From: Streptomyces monashensis
Lineage (GTDB): Bacteria; Actinomycetota; Actinomycetes; Streptomycetales; Streptomycetaceae
Direction: 5' to 3'
NCBI RefSeq assembly: GCF_001866665.1
Contig: NZ_MLYO01000011.1
Span: 186,001 to 250,000, forward strand
DNA length: 64,000 nt
Below, piece by piece: positions 10,994 to 18,983 of this stretch (within the stretch, counting starts at the first letter, position 1; each line of letters starts with the position of its first letter). The position numbers and the translations under genes were made by a program. The notes under the pieces were generated by a model. The model was not told the origin of the DNA. It saw only the letters and a program-made list of their open reading frames with translations, and made no database searches.

Positions 10994-11763
10994 CAGCTGG
11001 TACGGCCCTTCGCGTCGAACTGCTTCATGAGGTCGAGCACGGCGTCGGCGGTCGGGCCGTGGATCTCGTCCACGATCCGCCCGTCCGCGAGGAAGACGAC
11101 ACGGTCCGCGTAGGCGGCGGCCACCGGGTCGTGGGTCACCATGACGACGGTCTGGCCCAGCTCGCGCACGGAGTTGCGCAGGAAGCCCAGCACCTCGGCG
11201 CCGGAGCGGGAGTCGAGGTTTCCGGTCGGCTCGTCGCCGAAGATGATGTCGGGCCGGGAGGCGAGGGCGCGGGCGACGGCCACGCGCTGCTGCTGGCCGC
11301 CGGAGAGCTGGGAGGGCCGATGGCTGAGCCGCCCGGACAGCCCGACCATCTCGATCACCTTCTCCAGCCAGGCCTTGTCGGGCCTGCGGCCCGCGATGTC
11401 CATCGGGAGGGTGATGTTCTCCAGCGCGGTCAGCGTCGGCAGCAGGTTGAAGGCCTGGAAGATGAAGCCGATCTTGTCCCGGCGGAGCTTGGTGAGCTGC
11501 TTGTCCTTCAGGGAGCCCAGCTCGGTCTCGCCGACGCGCACGGAACCCGAGGAGAAGGTGTCCAGGCCCGCCACGCAGTGCATCAGCGTGGACTTGCCGG
11601 AGCCGGAGGGGCCCATGATCGCGGTGAACTCGGCCTGCCGGAACTCGACGGAGACCCGGTCCAGGGCGACCACCCGGGTCTCACCCTGCCCGTAGATCTT
11701 CGACAGCTCCGTGGCGCGTGCGGCCACGGCGGTGGTCCGGCCTGCGGTGGGTGTGGTGGTCAC
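10993..11763 (-). CDS. ABC transporter ATP-binding protein (LolD/MacB type)
   Basis: ATPase of 256 residues that powers the FtsX-type permease downstream. Walker A is MGPSGSGKSTL (about 51-61), the signature is LSGGQQQRVAVARAL (about 158-172) and Walker B IIFGDEPTGNLDS (about 177-189), with the switch histidine in VMVTHDP. The start is taken as GTG at 11763 with GGAGC nine bases upstream; the next in-frame starts fall inside the fold. With the permease it forms a two-gene operon read away from bldA. Confidence 0.93.
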   Translation of the reverse strand: MTTTPTAGRTTAVAARATELSKIYGQGETRVVALDRVSVEFRQAEFTAIMGPSGSGKSTLMHCVAGLDTFSSGSVRVGETELGSLKDKQLTKLRRDKIGFIFQAFNLLPTLTALENITLPMDIAGRRPDKAWLEKVIEMVGLSGRLSHRPSQLSGGQQQRVAVARALASRPDIIFGDEPTGNLDSRSGAEVLGFLRNSVRELGQTVVMVTHDPVAAAYADRVVFLADGRIVDEIHGPTADAVLDLMKQFDAKGRTS

Positions 11764-12190
11764 GGGAAGGTGCTCCTGTCGGGACGACGTGTGTTCGTGG
11801 GGACTGCTCCATCGTCTCGGCGCGAGCGGCGCGTGGCGTCAGTCGCTGTTCCGGTTCCTGAGGGGGACTCGGGTCGGACGCGAGGGCGCCGTGTCATACC
11901 TGGGGAGGACGGCGGACCCTGAGGAACCGAGTCGAAGGAGGCACGCGCGCGTGGTGGTCCCGACCATGTCGAGAACGGGTGGAGCGCCCTCGTTCGGACG
12001 GTGAAATTCCGTCATTTCACGTACACGCGTGCCCCCCTCGCGCCACGCTGTCTGGCAAGTGCGGATGGCGCGTTCCATGGGCTGATGCACCCTCAGACGT
12101 CAATAAAATAAGACAACATCGGTCTGCCCTTCCGCTGTTCGGGGGATGGGCCCCGATAGGCTCGGATCCTCGACGCGGAGCCCATGGCCT
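11764..12190. other. Intergenic region between ABC operon and bldA
   Basis: About 430 bases that must hold the promoters of the divergent ABC operon and of bldA. An 83-codon open frame on the minus strand here lacks a ribosome site and sensible composition, and I reject it. The A/T-rich stretch AATAAAATAAGACAAC near 12102-12118 stands out against the G+C-rich surroundings and lies just before the bldA promoter. Confidence 0.6.
12157..12162 (+). promoter_or_regulatory. Probable bldA -10 box
   Basis: TAGGCT, the vegetative -10 consensus, lies 28 bases before the 5' end of the tRNA. No strong -35 hexamer is seen at 17-18 bases, so the promoter may need help from an activator. Confidence 0.5.
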
Positions 12191-12277
12191 GCCCGGATGG
12201 TGGAATGCAGACACGGCGAGCTTAAACCTCGCTGCCCCTTCGCGGGCGTGCCGGTTCAAGTCCGGCTCCGGGCACCA
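12191..12277 (+). tRNA. bldA: tRNA-Leu (anticodon UAA), bldA
   Basis: An 87-base type II tRNA. The acceptor stem is GCCCGGA (12191-12197) with TCCGGGC (12267-12273), followed by A and an encoded CCA (12275-12277). The anticodon stem GCGAG/CTCGC closes the loop CTTAAAC, giving anticodon UAA, which reads the rare codon UUA. A long variable arm (TGCCCCTTCGCGGGCG) and the T loop GGTTCAAGTCC are present. In Streptomyces this is bldA, the developmental tRNA needed for aerial growth and many antibiotic pathways. I noticed no in-frame TTA codon in the neighbouring genes. Confidence 0.97.
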
Positions 12278-12309
12278 CCGCGCCTCTCTCCCCCTTCGGC
12301 GTTCAGCCA

Positions 12310-12370
12310 TTGACATCACCCACACCCCGGCGGAGACTCATGCCCGCCAGACGGTGAAGGAAATTTCACC
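12310..12370 (+). promoter_or_regulatory. pobA promoter and operator candidate
   Basis: TTGACA (12310-12315) and GAGACT (12333-12338) are 17 bases apart, a good sigma-70-type promoter. Just downstream is a perfect inverted repeat, GGTGAA-6-TTCACC (12353-12370), placed where a bound repressor would block elongation. It lies between bldA and pobA and probably controls pobA in response to 4-hydroxybenzoate, though no regulator gene is adjacent. Confidence 0.6.
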
Positions 12371-12431
12371 AGACGAACAACGTGGCCAATGGCGGACAAC
12401 GGGCTCGTCACTGTGGGAAGGGGCAGGATCC

Positions 12432-13607
12432 ATGCGCACCACCGTCGGGATCATCGGAGCGGGGCCGGCCGGGCTGCTGCTCGCACGGCTGCTGCACCGC
12501 GCGGGCATCGACGCGGTCGTCCTGGAGAGCCGCGACCGGTCCTACGTCGAACACCGCCAGCGCGCCGGGATCCTGGAGCAGGGGACCGTGGACGTGCTGC
12601 GCGCGGCGGGCGCCGGGGAGCGGATGGACCGCGAGGGCCTGCGGCACGACGGCATCGAGCTGCGCTTCGACCGCACCCGCCACCGCGTCGACTTCCCCGC
12701 CCGCACCGGCGGACGGTCCGTGACGGTCTACGCCCAGACCGAGGTCTGCAAGGACCTCATCGCCCTCCAGCTGAAGGAGGGCGGACCGCTGCTGTTCGAG
12801 GCGGAGGCGCTCGCCGTCGAGGGGGCCGGGGGCGAGCGCCCGCGGGTGCGGTTCCGCCGCGAGGGGCGCGAGGACGTGCTGGAGTGCGACTACGTCGTCG
12901 GCTGCGACGGCTTCCGGGGCGTGGCGCGGGCCGCCGTACCGGCCGCGGTCGCCCGCGTGTCCGAGCGCACGTACCCCTACGCCTGGCTCGGCATCCTCGC
13001 CGACGTCCCGCCCTCGCACGACGAACTCGTCTACGCCCGCCACGACCGCGGCTTCGCCCTGCTGTCGATGAGGTCCTCGTCCGTCTCCCGCCTCTACCTC
13101 CAGGTGCCGGCGGGGACGCGGGCCGAGGAGTGGACCGACGACGAGATCTGGTCGGAACTCGACCGGCGGCTGGAGACGGACGACGGCTGGCGGCTGCGGC
13201 GCGGGCCGATCACCCAGAAGTCGGTCACGCCCATGCGCTCCTTCGTCCACGAACCGATGCGCCACGGCCGCCTCTTCCTCGCCGGTGACGCCGCTCACAT
13301 CGTCCCGCCGACCGGCGCCAAGGGGCTGAACCTCGCCGTCGGTGACGTCGTCACCTTCGCCCGGGCACTCATCCACGAGCGGGAGACCGGCTCGCCGGAC
13401 CTCCTCGACGCCTACTCCGCGACCTGCCTGCGCCGCGTGTGGCAGGCCGAGCGCTTCTCCTACGACATGACGACCCTGCTCCATCCCGCCCCGGACGCCA
13501 CGCCCTTCGACGCCGGGATCCAGCGGGCGCGGCTGGCGCGGATCGCCTCCTCGCGCGCGGCACAGACCGATCTGGCCGAGGCGTACACGGGGTTTCCTCT
13601 CGGTTAG
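12432..13607 (+). CDS. pobA: 4-hydroxybenzoate 3-monooxygenase
   Basis: FAD-dependent aromatic hydroxylase of 391 residues, the family length, making protocatechuate from 4-hydroxybenzoate. The FAD dinucleotide motif is GIIGAGPAGLLLARLL (about 5-20), the middle motif is DYVVGCDGFRG (about 155-165), and the second FAD motif is LFLAGDAAHIVPPTGAKGLN (about 278-297). ESRDRSYVEHRQRAGILEQG is typical of the 4-hydroxybenzoate enzymes. The ATG at 12432 follows AGGGGCAGG; more upstream starts would read through the tRNA. Downstream protocatechuate genes are not in this window. Confidence 0.92.
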   Translation: MRTTVGIIGAGPAGLLLARLLHRAGIDAVVLESRDRSYVEHRQRAGILEQGTVDVLRAAGAGERMDREGLRHDGIELRFDRTRHRVDFPARTGGRSVTVYAQTEVCKDLIALQLKEGGPLLFEAEALAVEGAGGERPRVRFRREGREDVLECDYVVGCDGFRGVARAAVPAAVARVSERTYPYAWLGILADVPPSHDELVYARHDRGFALLSMRSSSVSRLYLQVPAGTRAEEWTDDEIWSELDRRLETDDGWRLRRGPITQKSVTPMRSFVHEPMRHGRLFLAGDAAHIVPPTGAKGLNLAVGDVVTFARALIHERETGSPDLLDAYSATCLRRVWQAERFSYDMTTLLHPAPDATPFDAGIQRARLARIASSRAAQTDLAEAYTGFPLG

Positions 13608-13777
13608 GTCCCAGGTTTGTCATGGAACGCGATCACCTGTGGCCGGGAATCGCCTGCACGCGTAGCGTGTTGCGCAGCACAGCAGGGGAAAGATCCTCCT
13701 CAGGTATCATGGTCGATCCTTTGCGAATCCATTACGCTTTGAGCCAAGGCTGCGCTCGGCAGCCATGGAGGAGTGAG

Positions 13778-14635
13778 ATGAGGAGCAGTAACCCGGTCTT
13801 CTCGCGACGGGGGTTCAGCCGCGACAACGGCTACGCCGGCTTCAACACCGCACCGCAGGCCGGGTACGCACAGGGCAACCCGTATGCGCAGAACCCCTAC
13901 GCGCAGAACCCGTATGCCCAACAGGGCCTTCAGCAGGGCGCGCCCCCGCAGGCCCCGGTCACCACCGACCGGATGACCATGGACGACGTCGTCGTCCGCT
14001 CGGCCATGACGCTCGGCACGGTCGCCCTCGGCGCCGTCCTCGCCTGGGCGCTGCTGCCGGTGACGCTGACGAGCTACGGCCTGGCCTTCGGCTCCGGGCT
14101 GATCGCGTTCGTCCTGGCGATGGTCCAGAGCTTCAAGCGCACCCCGTCCCCCGCCCTGATCCTGGGGTACGCCGCGTTCGAGGGCGTCTTCCTCGGCGTC
14201 ATCAGCGAGATGTACAACAGCCGCTGGAGCGGCGCCCCGTTCCAGGCGGTGCTCGGCACGATGGCGGTCGCCGGCGCCACCCTGCTCGTCTACAAGGCGG
14301 GCTGGATCCGCGTCACCGCGCGCTACGCCCGGATGGGCCTCGCCATCGCGATGGCCTTCATGGTCGTCATGGCGATCAACCTGCTGCTGGTCGCGTTCGG
14401 CGTCGCCGAGAACGGCGGCCTGCGCAGCTTCGGCCCGCTCGGCGCGCTGGTCGGCATCATCGCCATCCTGATCGGCGCGTTCTTCCTCACGCTGGACTTC
14501 AAGCAGATCGAGGACGGCATCGCCTACGGCGCTCCGCGGAACGAGTCCTGGCTCGCCGCGTTCGGTCTCACCATGACCCTGGTGTGGATCTACGTCGAGA
14601 TGCTGCGACTGGTCGCCATCTTCAGCAGGGACTGA
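13778..14635 (+). CDS. Bax inhibitor-1/YccA family membrane protein
   Basis: Integral membrane protein of 285 residues. The N-terminal tail holds three 15-bp DNA repeats (13877-13921) coding NPYAQ repeats, then about seven hydrophobic segments (about 70-283) follow in the BI-1/YbhL pattern, including FGSGLIAFVLAMVQSF and the late acidic helix region. These proteins are calcium-leak or stress-related membrane proteins; the bacterial role is poorly known. The ATG at 13778 has GGAGGAGTG before it. A strong terminator follows the stop. It stands alone between pobA and a converging small gene. Confidence 0.85.
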   Translation: MRSSNPVFSRRGFSRDNGYAGFNTAPQAGYAQGNPYAQNPYAQNPYAQQGLQQGAPPQAPVTTDRMTMDDVVVRSAMTLGTVALGAVLAWALLPVTLTSYGLAFGSGLIAFVLAMVQSFKRTPSPALILGYAAFEGVFLGVISEMYNSRWSGAPFQAVLGTMAVAGATLLVYKAGWIRVTARYARMGLAIAMAFMVVMAINLLLVAFGVAENGGLRSFGPLGALVGIIAILIGAFFLTLDFKQIEDGIAYGAPRNESWLAAFGLTMTLVWIYVEMLRLVAIFSRD

Positions 14636-14648
14636 CGACCACGTCGGC

Positions 14649-14680
14649 AAGGGCCCCGGGCTTCACCGCCCGGGGCCCTT
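14649..14680. terminator. Bidirectional terminator
   Basis: AAGGGCCCCGGGC (14649-14661) pairs with GCCCGGGGCCCTT (14668-14680), a 13-bp stem with a six-base loop. It lies between the converging BI-1 gene and the DUF4287 gene. Confidence 0.85.
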
Positions 14681-14686
14681 CGACGT

Positions 14687-14917
14687 TCAGAGCAGCTTGC
14701 GGGCCGCCCTCCTCAAGTCGTACTCGTGCACGATCGCCTTCGCGTGGCCGTACGCGAGGTCGTACTCGTGCCTGAGCCAGCTGACCTTCTCCTCGAAGCG
14801 GAACAGGGCGGGGCCTTCTTCTACGGTGCGCAGCCAGTCGGAGACTTCACGACCGGTGCAGTGGGGGATGCGGGCGAGCAGATTGCGGTGGGTCTCCTCG
14901 GAGAAGAGCTGGGACAT
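14687..14917 (-). CDS. Small DUF4287-like protein
   Basis: Cytoplasmic protein of 76 residues starting MSQLFSEETHRNLLARI. It shows the core of the DUF4287 pattern: TGREVSDWLRTVEE in the middle and VSWLRHEYDLAYGHAKAIVHEYD toward the C-terminus, matching the WL-x-GHGHA-type signature of that family. No catalytic motif is evident. The ATG at 14917 has GGAGG seven bases upstream. It is divergent from the next gene with only about 100 bp between, so the two may share control. Function unknown. Confidence 0.75.
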   Translation of the reverse strand: MSQLFSEETHRNLLARIPHCTGREVSDWLRTVEEGPALFRFEEKVSWLRHEYDLAYGHAKAIVHEYDLRRAARKLL

Positions 14918-15016
14918 CGGCGCCTCCGAACGCAAAGGGGATGTAAGCCGGTCCTTCACGTCACCGTGCCTGAGCGTTCGCGTGTTGGCAACAGTGCGGC
15001 GGGTTACGCTCGGCGC

Positions 15017-15328
15017 GTGGTTGATACGACGCCCTTGACCCAAGCAGTGGAGTTCTTCGCCGACCGGTTGCGGGCCGCTCCGCAGAGCCGGCTGCAACGA
15101 GGCGCGGCCGCGGAGGCGCTGGCGCTGGCCCGGCAGTTGGCCCGGTGGGCGCAGCGCGTCGAGGAGCCGGGGAGCGAGCCCCGGGAGATGCCGGATGCGG
15201 GGATGTTCGCCGCCGCCGACCAGATTCTCGTGGCCGCACATGATGTGGGACTGGTGCTGCGGACCGAGGACGAGGTCGCCGAAGCGGTGCGGCTGGTGGA
15301 GGAGGCGCGGCAGAAGGCGGGCGTCTAG
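15017..15328 (+). CDS. Hypothetical protein, helical
   Basis: Protein of 103 residues starting at a GTG (VDTTPLTQAVEFFADRL). It is highly alpha-helical with heptad-like leucines (RLQRGAAAEALALARQLARWAQRV, about 20-45 in parts) and a C-terminal acidic helix (RTEDEVAEAVRLVEEARQKAG). There is no signal peptide, membrane segment or known motif. A TACGCT hexamer seven bases before the start suggests a leaderless message, although no -35 box is at standard spacing. The family is not recognised; similar proteins seem to be conserved in Streptomyces. Confidence 0.65.
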   Translation: MVDTTPLTQAVEFFADRLRAAPQSRLQRGAAAEALALARQLARWAQRVEEPGSEPREMPDAGMFAAADQILVAAHDVGLVLRTEDEVAEAVRLVEEARQKAGV

Positions 15329-15371
15329 CGGTCCGCGCCGAAGGAGCCGCCCCGCAGGGACGCGAGGAGCC

Positions 15372-16154
15372 TCACAGGGACGCTATGACCCGGTCCGCCA
15401 GGATGTACACCATCTCCTCGCCGCAGGCGAAGGTGAGGGTGTAGGCGCCGGAGATGCCCGAACCGCCCAGGAGGTAGGGGGTGTCGCCCGACTCCACGGC
15501 CGTGGCCAGGCGTTCGGCGGTCTCGCGGTGGCCCGGGGTCATGCACAGGGTGGTGCCGTCGGCGAAGACGTAGACGTCGAGGGTGCCGAGCGGGCCCGGG
15601 CGGACGTCGGCCAGTTCGACGCGGTCGGCGGCCAGCTGCTCCAGCGTGGTCACCGTGCGCTCGTGGTCGCCCATGACCGGGGACTGCACCGGGACGAAGT
15701 CGGGGTGCGAGGGGTGCCGGCGGCGGGCGGCGGCCAGCTCCGGGGACTCTCCCGCGAACTCGTCGGGCTCGGCGGTCGGCTCGGACACCGGCTCCAGACC
15801 GGCGAAGTCGCTCTGCCGGGGCAGGAACAGCTCGGTGTCGCCCAGTCCGAGCAGGGGCGGCGCGTCGGAGGCGTCACGGGCTTCCTGGGCGGCCCAGAAG
15901 GCGCGCGCCTCGGCCAGCTCGCGCTCCCGCTCCTCGGCGAGCGCCTCGGCCACGGCGGCACGTATCTGCTCGGCGTCGGCATGCGTGCGGGCACTCGGCA
16001 GCAGGGCACGCGTGGCGGCGGCCCGGTCCTCGGCGAGCCGCTGTTGCAGCGCCGTCAGCTGGCGGCGCAGCTGCAGAACGGTGCGCAGGACGGCGACGCC
16101 CACGGCGCCGGTGGCGACCGTGGTGAGCAGCAGGGCGATCGGCATGGCGCTCAC
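15372..16154 (-). CDS. Membrane-anchored coiled-coil protein, hypothetical
   Basis: Protein of 260 residues with one N-terminal membrane segment (about 4-24, PIALLLTTVATGAVGVAVL), a long helical coiled-coil stretch rich in A, E and R (about 25-105), an acidic linker and a C-terminal globular part (about 180-258) that begins LEQLAADRVELADVRPGP. The C-terminal part, with alternating strands and a small helical hairpin, is reminiscent of a Roadblock or profilin-like fold, but I cannot claim this. The GTG at 16154 is chosen with GGGAG upstream; an ATG three codons later is also possible. It converges with the preceding small gene. Confidence 0.7.
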   Translation of the reverse strand: MSAMPIALLLTTVATGAVGVAVLRTVLQLRRQLTALQQRLAEDRAAATRALLPSARTHADAEQIRAAVAEALAEERERELAEARAFWAAQEARDASDAPPLLGLGDTELFLPRQSDFAGLEPVSEPTAEPDEFAGESPELAAARRRHPSHPDFVPVQSPVMGDHERTVTTLEQLAADRVELADVRPGPLGTLDVYVFADGTTLCMTPGHRETAERLATAVESGDTPYLLGGSGISGAYTLTFACGEEMVYILADRVIASL

Positions 16155-16307
16155 TGACGTACTCCCGGTTCAAAGTCGACCCCCGACTTCCTACATCAGC
16201 TTGAAGGGTGGACTATCCAGCTGTCAGTGCGTAACGTCACGAAACGGACAGGACTTTGGCCTCGTGGACTCCCCCGGCACCGCACTGACCTGCGTTGACC
16301 TGCACTG

Positions 16308-16336
16308 ATGTGACCGTCAGGCGAGATAGGTCACAT
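16308..16336. repeat. Perfect inverted repeat, possible operator
   Basis: ATGTGACC (16308-16315) and GGTCACAT (16329-16336) are exact inverses separated by 13 bases. The site is about 155 bp upstream of the minus-strand gene at 16154 and just before the thiolase terminator. The arms resemble half-sites of a dimeric regulator. Confidence 0.5.
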
Positions 16337-16361
16337 CCTGGGGGAGATTGGATCACGAAAA

Positions 16362-16396
16362 GGCCCGGAACCGAGGCGTTTCCTCGGTTCCGGGCC
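16362..16396 (-). terminator. Terminator after thiolase
   Basis: GGCCCGGAACCGAGG (16362-16376) with its exact inverse (16382-16396) makes a 15-bp stem with a five-base loop. On the minus strand a short T-run follows the stem. It ends the thiolase message. Confidence 0.85.
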
Positions 16397-16437
16397 GTTT
16401 CATGACGGGACGCGCCCGTCCCGTTACGGATGGTGGC

Positions 16438-17655
16438 TCAGCTGAGGCGCTCGATGACCATCGCCATGCCCTGGCCGCCGCCGACGCACATCGTCTCCAG
16501 GCCGAACTGCTTGTCGTGCCACTGGAGGGAGTTGATGAGCGTGCCGGTGATGCGCGCGCCGGTCATGCCGAAGGGGTGGCCGACGGCGATGGCGCCACCG
16601 TTGACGTTCAGCTTGTCGAGGTCGATGCCGAGGTCCCGGTAGGAGGGGATCACCTGGGCGGCGAAGGCCTCGTTGATCTCGACCAGGTCGATGTCGCCGA
16701 TGCCCAGGCCGGCGCGGCGCAGCGCCTGCTTGCTGGCCTCGACCGGGCCGAGGCCCATGATCTCGGGGGACAGGCCGGAGACGCCGGTGGACACGATGCG
16801 GGCGAGCGGGGTCAGGCCCAGCTCGCGGGCCTTGGTGTCGGACATGATGACCACGGCCGCGGCGCCGTCGTTGAGCGGGCAGCAGTTGCCGGCCGTGACG
16901 AGGCCGTCGGGGCGGAAGACCGGCTTGAGCCCGGACACGCCCTCCATGGTGACGCCGGCGCGCGGGCCGTCGTCCTTGCTGACGACCGTGCCGTCGGGCA
17001 GCGTCACCGGGGTGATCTCGCGCTCCCAGAAGCCGTTCTTGATGGCCTCCTCGGCGAGGTTCTGCGAGCGGACGCCGAACTCGTCCATCTCCTGGCGGGT
17101 GACGCCCTTGATCCGGGCCAGGTTCTCGGCGGTCTGGCCCATCGAGATGTACGCGTCGGGCAGCAGGCCGTCCTCGCGCGGGTCGTGCCAGGTGGAGCCG
17201 GTCGACTCGGCCACGGCGGCGGTACGGGCCTCGGCCTCGGCGAAGAGCGGGTTGCGTCCGCTCGGCATGTCCGAACTGCCGTTGACGTAGCGGGAGACCG
17301 TCTCGACACCGGCCGAGATGAAGACGTCGCCCTCGCCGGCCTTGATGGCGTGCAGGGCCATGCGGGAGGTCTGCAGGGAGGAGGAGCAGTACCGGGTGAT
17401 CGTGCAGCCCGGCAGGTGGTCCATGCCCATCTGCACGGCGACGATGCGGCCGAGGTTGTGGCCCTGCTCGCCGCCGGGGAGGCCGCAGCCGAGCATCAGG
17501 TCGTCGATGTCCTTCGGGTCCAGCTCGGGGACCTTGGCGAGGGCGGCCTGGATGATCGTGGCGGTCAGGTCGTCGGGGCGCAGATCCTTGAGGGAACCCT
17601 TGCCGGCGCGGCCGATGGGGGAGCGGGCGGTCGAGACGATGACGGCTTCGGGCAT
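16438..17655 (-). CDS. Acetyl-CoA C-acetyltransferase (thiolase)
   Basis: Thiolase of 405 residues that joins or cleaves acyl-CoA with acetyl-CoA in beta-oxidation or acetoacetyl-CoA metabolism. The nucleophilic cysteine is in [14 protein letters not shown] (about 87-100), the histidine in [16 protein letters not shown] (about 352-367) and the second cysteine in [12 protein letters not shown] (about 389-400). The form with [11 protein letters not shown] is typical of actinobacterial FadA-type enzymes. The ATG at 17655 is used; a GTG one codon upstream is also in frame. A TetR-like palindrome lies about 100 bp upstream. No 3-hydroxyacyl-CoA dehydrogenase is adjacent. Confidence 0.92.
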   Translation of the reverse strand: MPEAVIVSTARSPIGRAGKGSLKDLRPDDLTATIIQAALAKVPELDPKDIDDLMLGCGLPGGEQGHNLGRIVAVQMGMDHLPGCTITRYCSSSLQTSRMALHAIKAGEGDVFISAGVETVSRYVNGSSDMPSGRNPLFAEAEARTAAVAESTGSTWHDPREDGLLPDAYISMGQTAENLARIKGVTRQEMDEFGVRSQNLAEEAIKNGFWEREITPVTLPDGTVVSKDDGPRAGVTMEGVSGLKPVFRPDGLVTAGNCCPLNDGAAAVVIMSDTKARELGLTPLARIVSTGVSGLSPEIMGLGPVEASKQALRRAGLGIGDIDLVEINEAFAAQVIPSYRDLGIDLDKLNVNGGAIAVGHPFGMTGARITGTLINSLQWHDKQFGLETMCVGGGQGMAMVIERLS

Positions 17656-17757
17656 CACGGCTCCAGTGGACTTGGTGCTTTCGGGCAGGGCCGTCTGGGA
17701 AGTTACCGCTCCGTATGGTCCGGGTCACGTGTGTGGTGGTGTGACACTGGCCGCAAT

Positions 17758-17776
17758 TTACTAAGCGCTTGCTTGG
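17758..17776. promoter_or_regulatory. TetR-family-type operator candidate upstream of thiolase
   Basis: The minus strand reads AGCAAGCGCTTAGT here, one mismatch from the AnCAAGnnCTTGnT palindrome known for KstR2 and similar to sites of other acyl-CoA-responsive TetR repressors. It lies about 100 bp before the thiolase start, a suitable place to control lipid catabolism. Confidence 0.45.
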
Positions 17777-17799
17777 GTTGATCGTCCATCGGCCCGAGG

Positions 17800-18819
17800 T
17801 CACGCTGACGGAGTCGCCGGTTCGGCTTCCGGGACGCGGCGGCGGCGTCGGCGCTTCAGCAGGGCCCAGGGGCCGCGAGGGCCTGTCGGCATCGCCGCGG
17901 TGACCTCCGTACCCGCCTCCGAGGCGGCCTCGGCCGCGGCCCGGGCCACCGGCAGGAAGCCCTCGTGCCGCATCACGTCCGGGCGCTCCTCCTCCGCCGG
18001 CCACAGGCCGAGCGCCGCGCACACCGTGGGCAGGACGGCCATCGCCGCCGTCGCGTAGCCCTCGGCCGAGGGGTGGTAGTTGTCCGGGCCGAACAGCTCC
18101 CGGGGGTTCGCCTCGAACTCCGGGCCCAGCAGGTCGCCCAGCGACACCGTGCGGCCCCCCTGCTCCACCGCGCCGATCGTCTGGGCCGCCGCCAGCTGCC
18201 GTGAGGCCCGCCGGGCCAGCCAGCGCAACGGCTGCTGCACCGGCTCGATCGTGCCGAGGTCGGGACAGGTGCCGACCACCACCTCGGCCCCGGCCGTGCG
18301 CAGCCGCCGTACCGCCGACGACAGGTGCCGTACCGAACGGGTCGGCGGCATCCGGTGGGTGACGTCGTTCGCGCCGACCATGATCACGCAGATGTCGGGG
18401 ACGGGGGAGGGGGCGCCGAGGACCAGGGCCACCTGCCGGTCCAGGTCGTCCGACTGCGCTCCGGGCTGGGCGACGTTACGGAGCTCCACCGGGCGTTCCG
18501 CCACCGCCGCGAGCCCCGAGGCCAGCAGCGCCCCCGGGGTCTGGCCCGCCCGGTGCACGCCCTGCCCGGCCGCCGTCGAGTCGCCGAGCATGGCCAGCCT
18601 GAGGGGCGGCTCGCCGGGGACGTCGTAGGCGTGGCCGTAGATCCCGTCGGCCGTCGGGACCCGGCCGCCGCTGCCGTTGCCCACATGGCGCCGGGCCAGC
18701 CGTACCTCCGCCAGCAGCAGGCCGACGGCGGCCGCGCCGGCCAGGCCGACCCCGCCGCCGCCGTACGCCGCTCCGGCCGCGATGCGCCGGGCCACCCGTG
18801 CCCTCGACATGCTCGTCAT
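17800..18819 (-). CDS. SGNH/GDSL-type hydrolase, membrane-anchored
   Basis: Esterase or lipase of 339 residues with an N-terminal hydrophobic anchor (about 13-38). Block I is LAMLGDSTAAGQG with the catalytic serine, block II glycine is in NVAQPGAQSDDL, block III is VIMVGANDVTHR with the oxyanion asparagine, and block V is PDNYHPSAEGYA with the Asp-His pair. The fold is that of secreted or surface SGNH esterases; the substrate (lipid, acetylated glycan or other) cannot be told. The ATG at 18819 is selected because GGGAGG precedes it; an ATG three codons later is possible. The C-terminus is Arg-rich and Ala/Pro-rich. Confidence 0.87.
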   Translation of the reverse strand: MTSMSRARVARRIAAGAAYGGGGVGLAGAAAVGLLLAEVRLARRHVGNGSGGRVPTADGIYGHAYDVPGEPPLRLAMLGDSTAAGQGVHRAGQTPGALLASGLAAVAERPVELRNVAQPGAQSDDLDRQVALVLGAPSPVPDICVIMVGANDVTHRMPPTRSVRHLSSAVRRLRTAGAEVVVGTCPDLGTIEPVQQPLRWLARRASRQLAAAQTIGAVEQGGRTVSLGDLLGPEFEANPRELFGPDNYHPSAEGYATAAMAVLPTVCAALGLWPAEEERPDVMRHEGFLPVARAAAEAASEAGTEVTAAMPTGPRGPWALLKRRRRRRVPEAEPATPSA

Positions 18820-18927
18820 GCGTCGCCGCCACCTCCCTCGTAGCCGTACACCCACTCCTTGCCCCGTACAGCCCGTGCGCCAATCTCAACGGGGAGTGAA
18901 CGACCACCACGTCGCACGCCTGGGCCG

Positions 18928-18933
18928 TAGGCT
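18928..18933 (+). promoter_or_regulatory. Probable cystathionine beta-synthase -10 box
   Basis: TAGGCT lies about 50 bases before the GTG start of the downstream gene, fitting a vegetative promoter with a short leader. A -35 box is not clear. Confidence 0.45.
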
Positions 18934-18983
18934 GGCGGAACCACTACGACCACTGTTTTTGTGCACAGCAACCGGAGACAACG

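Noticed and set aside
8387..11113. Open frame of about 900 codons on the plus strand opposite the ABC genes
   Set aside because: Translation is Arg/Gly/His-rich without domains; the minus-strand ABC permease has all family motifs.
11839..12090. 83-codon minus-strand frame before bldA
   Set aside because: No ribosome site, odd composition and it crosses the promoter region; no sign of a product.
12191..12277. tRNA as an integration site for a mobile element
   Set aside because: No integrase, no repeat of the tRNA 3' end and no change in composition downstream.
16308..16336. CRP-type site (TGTGA-6-TCACA)
   Set aside because: The half-sites are 17 bases apart instead of six, so it does not fit a CRP dimer.
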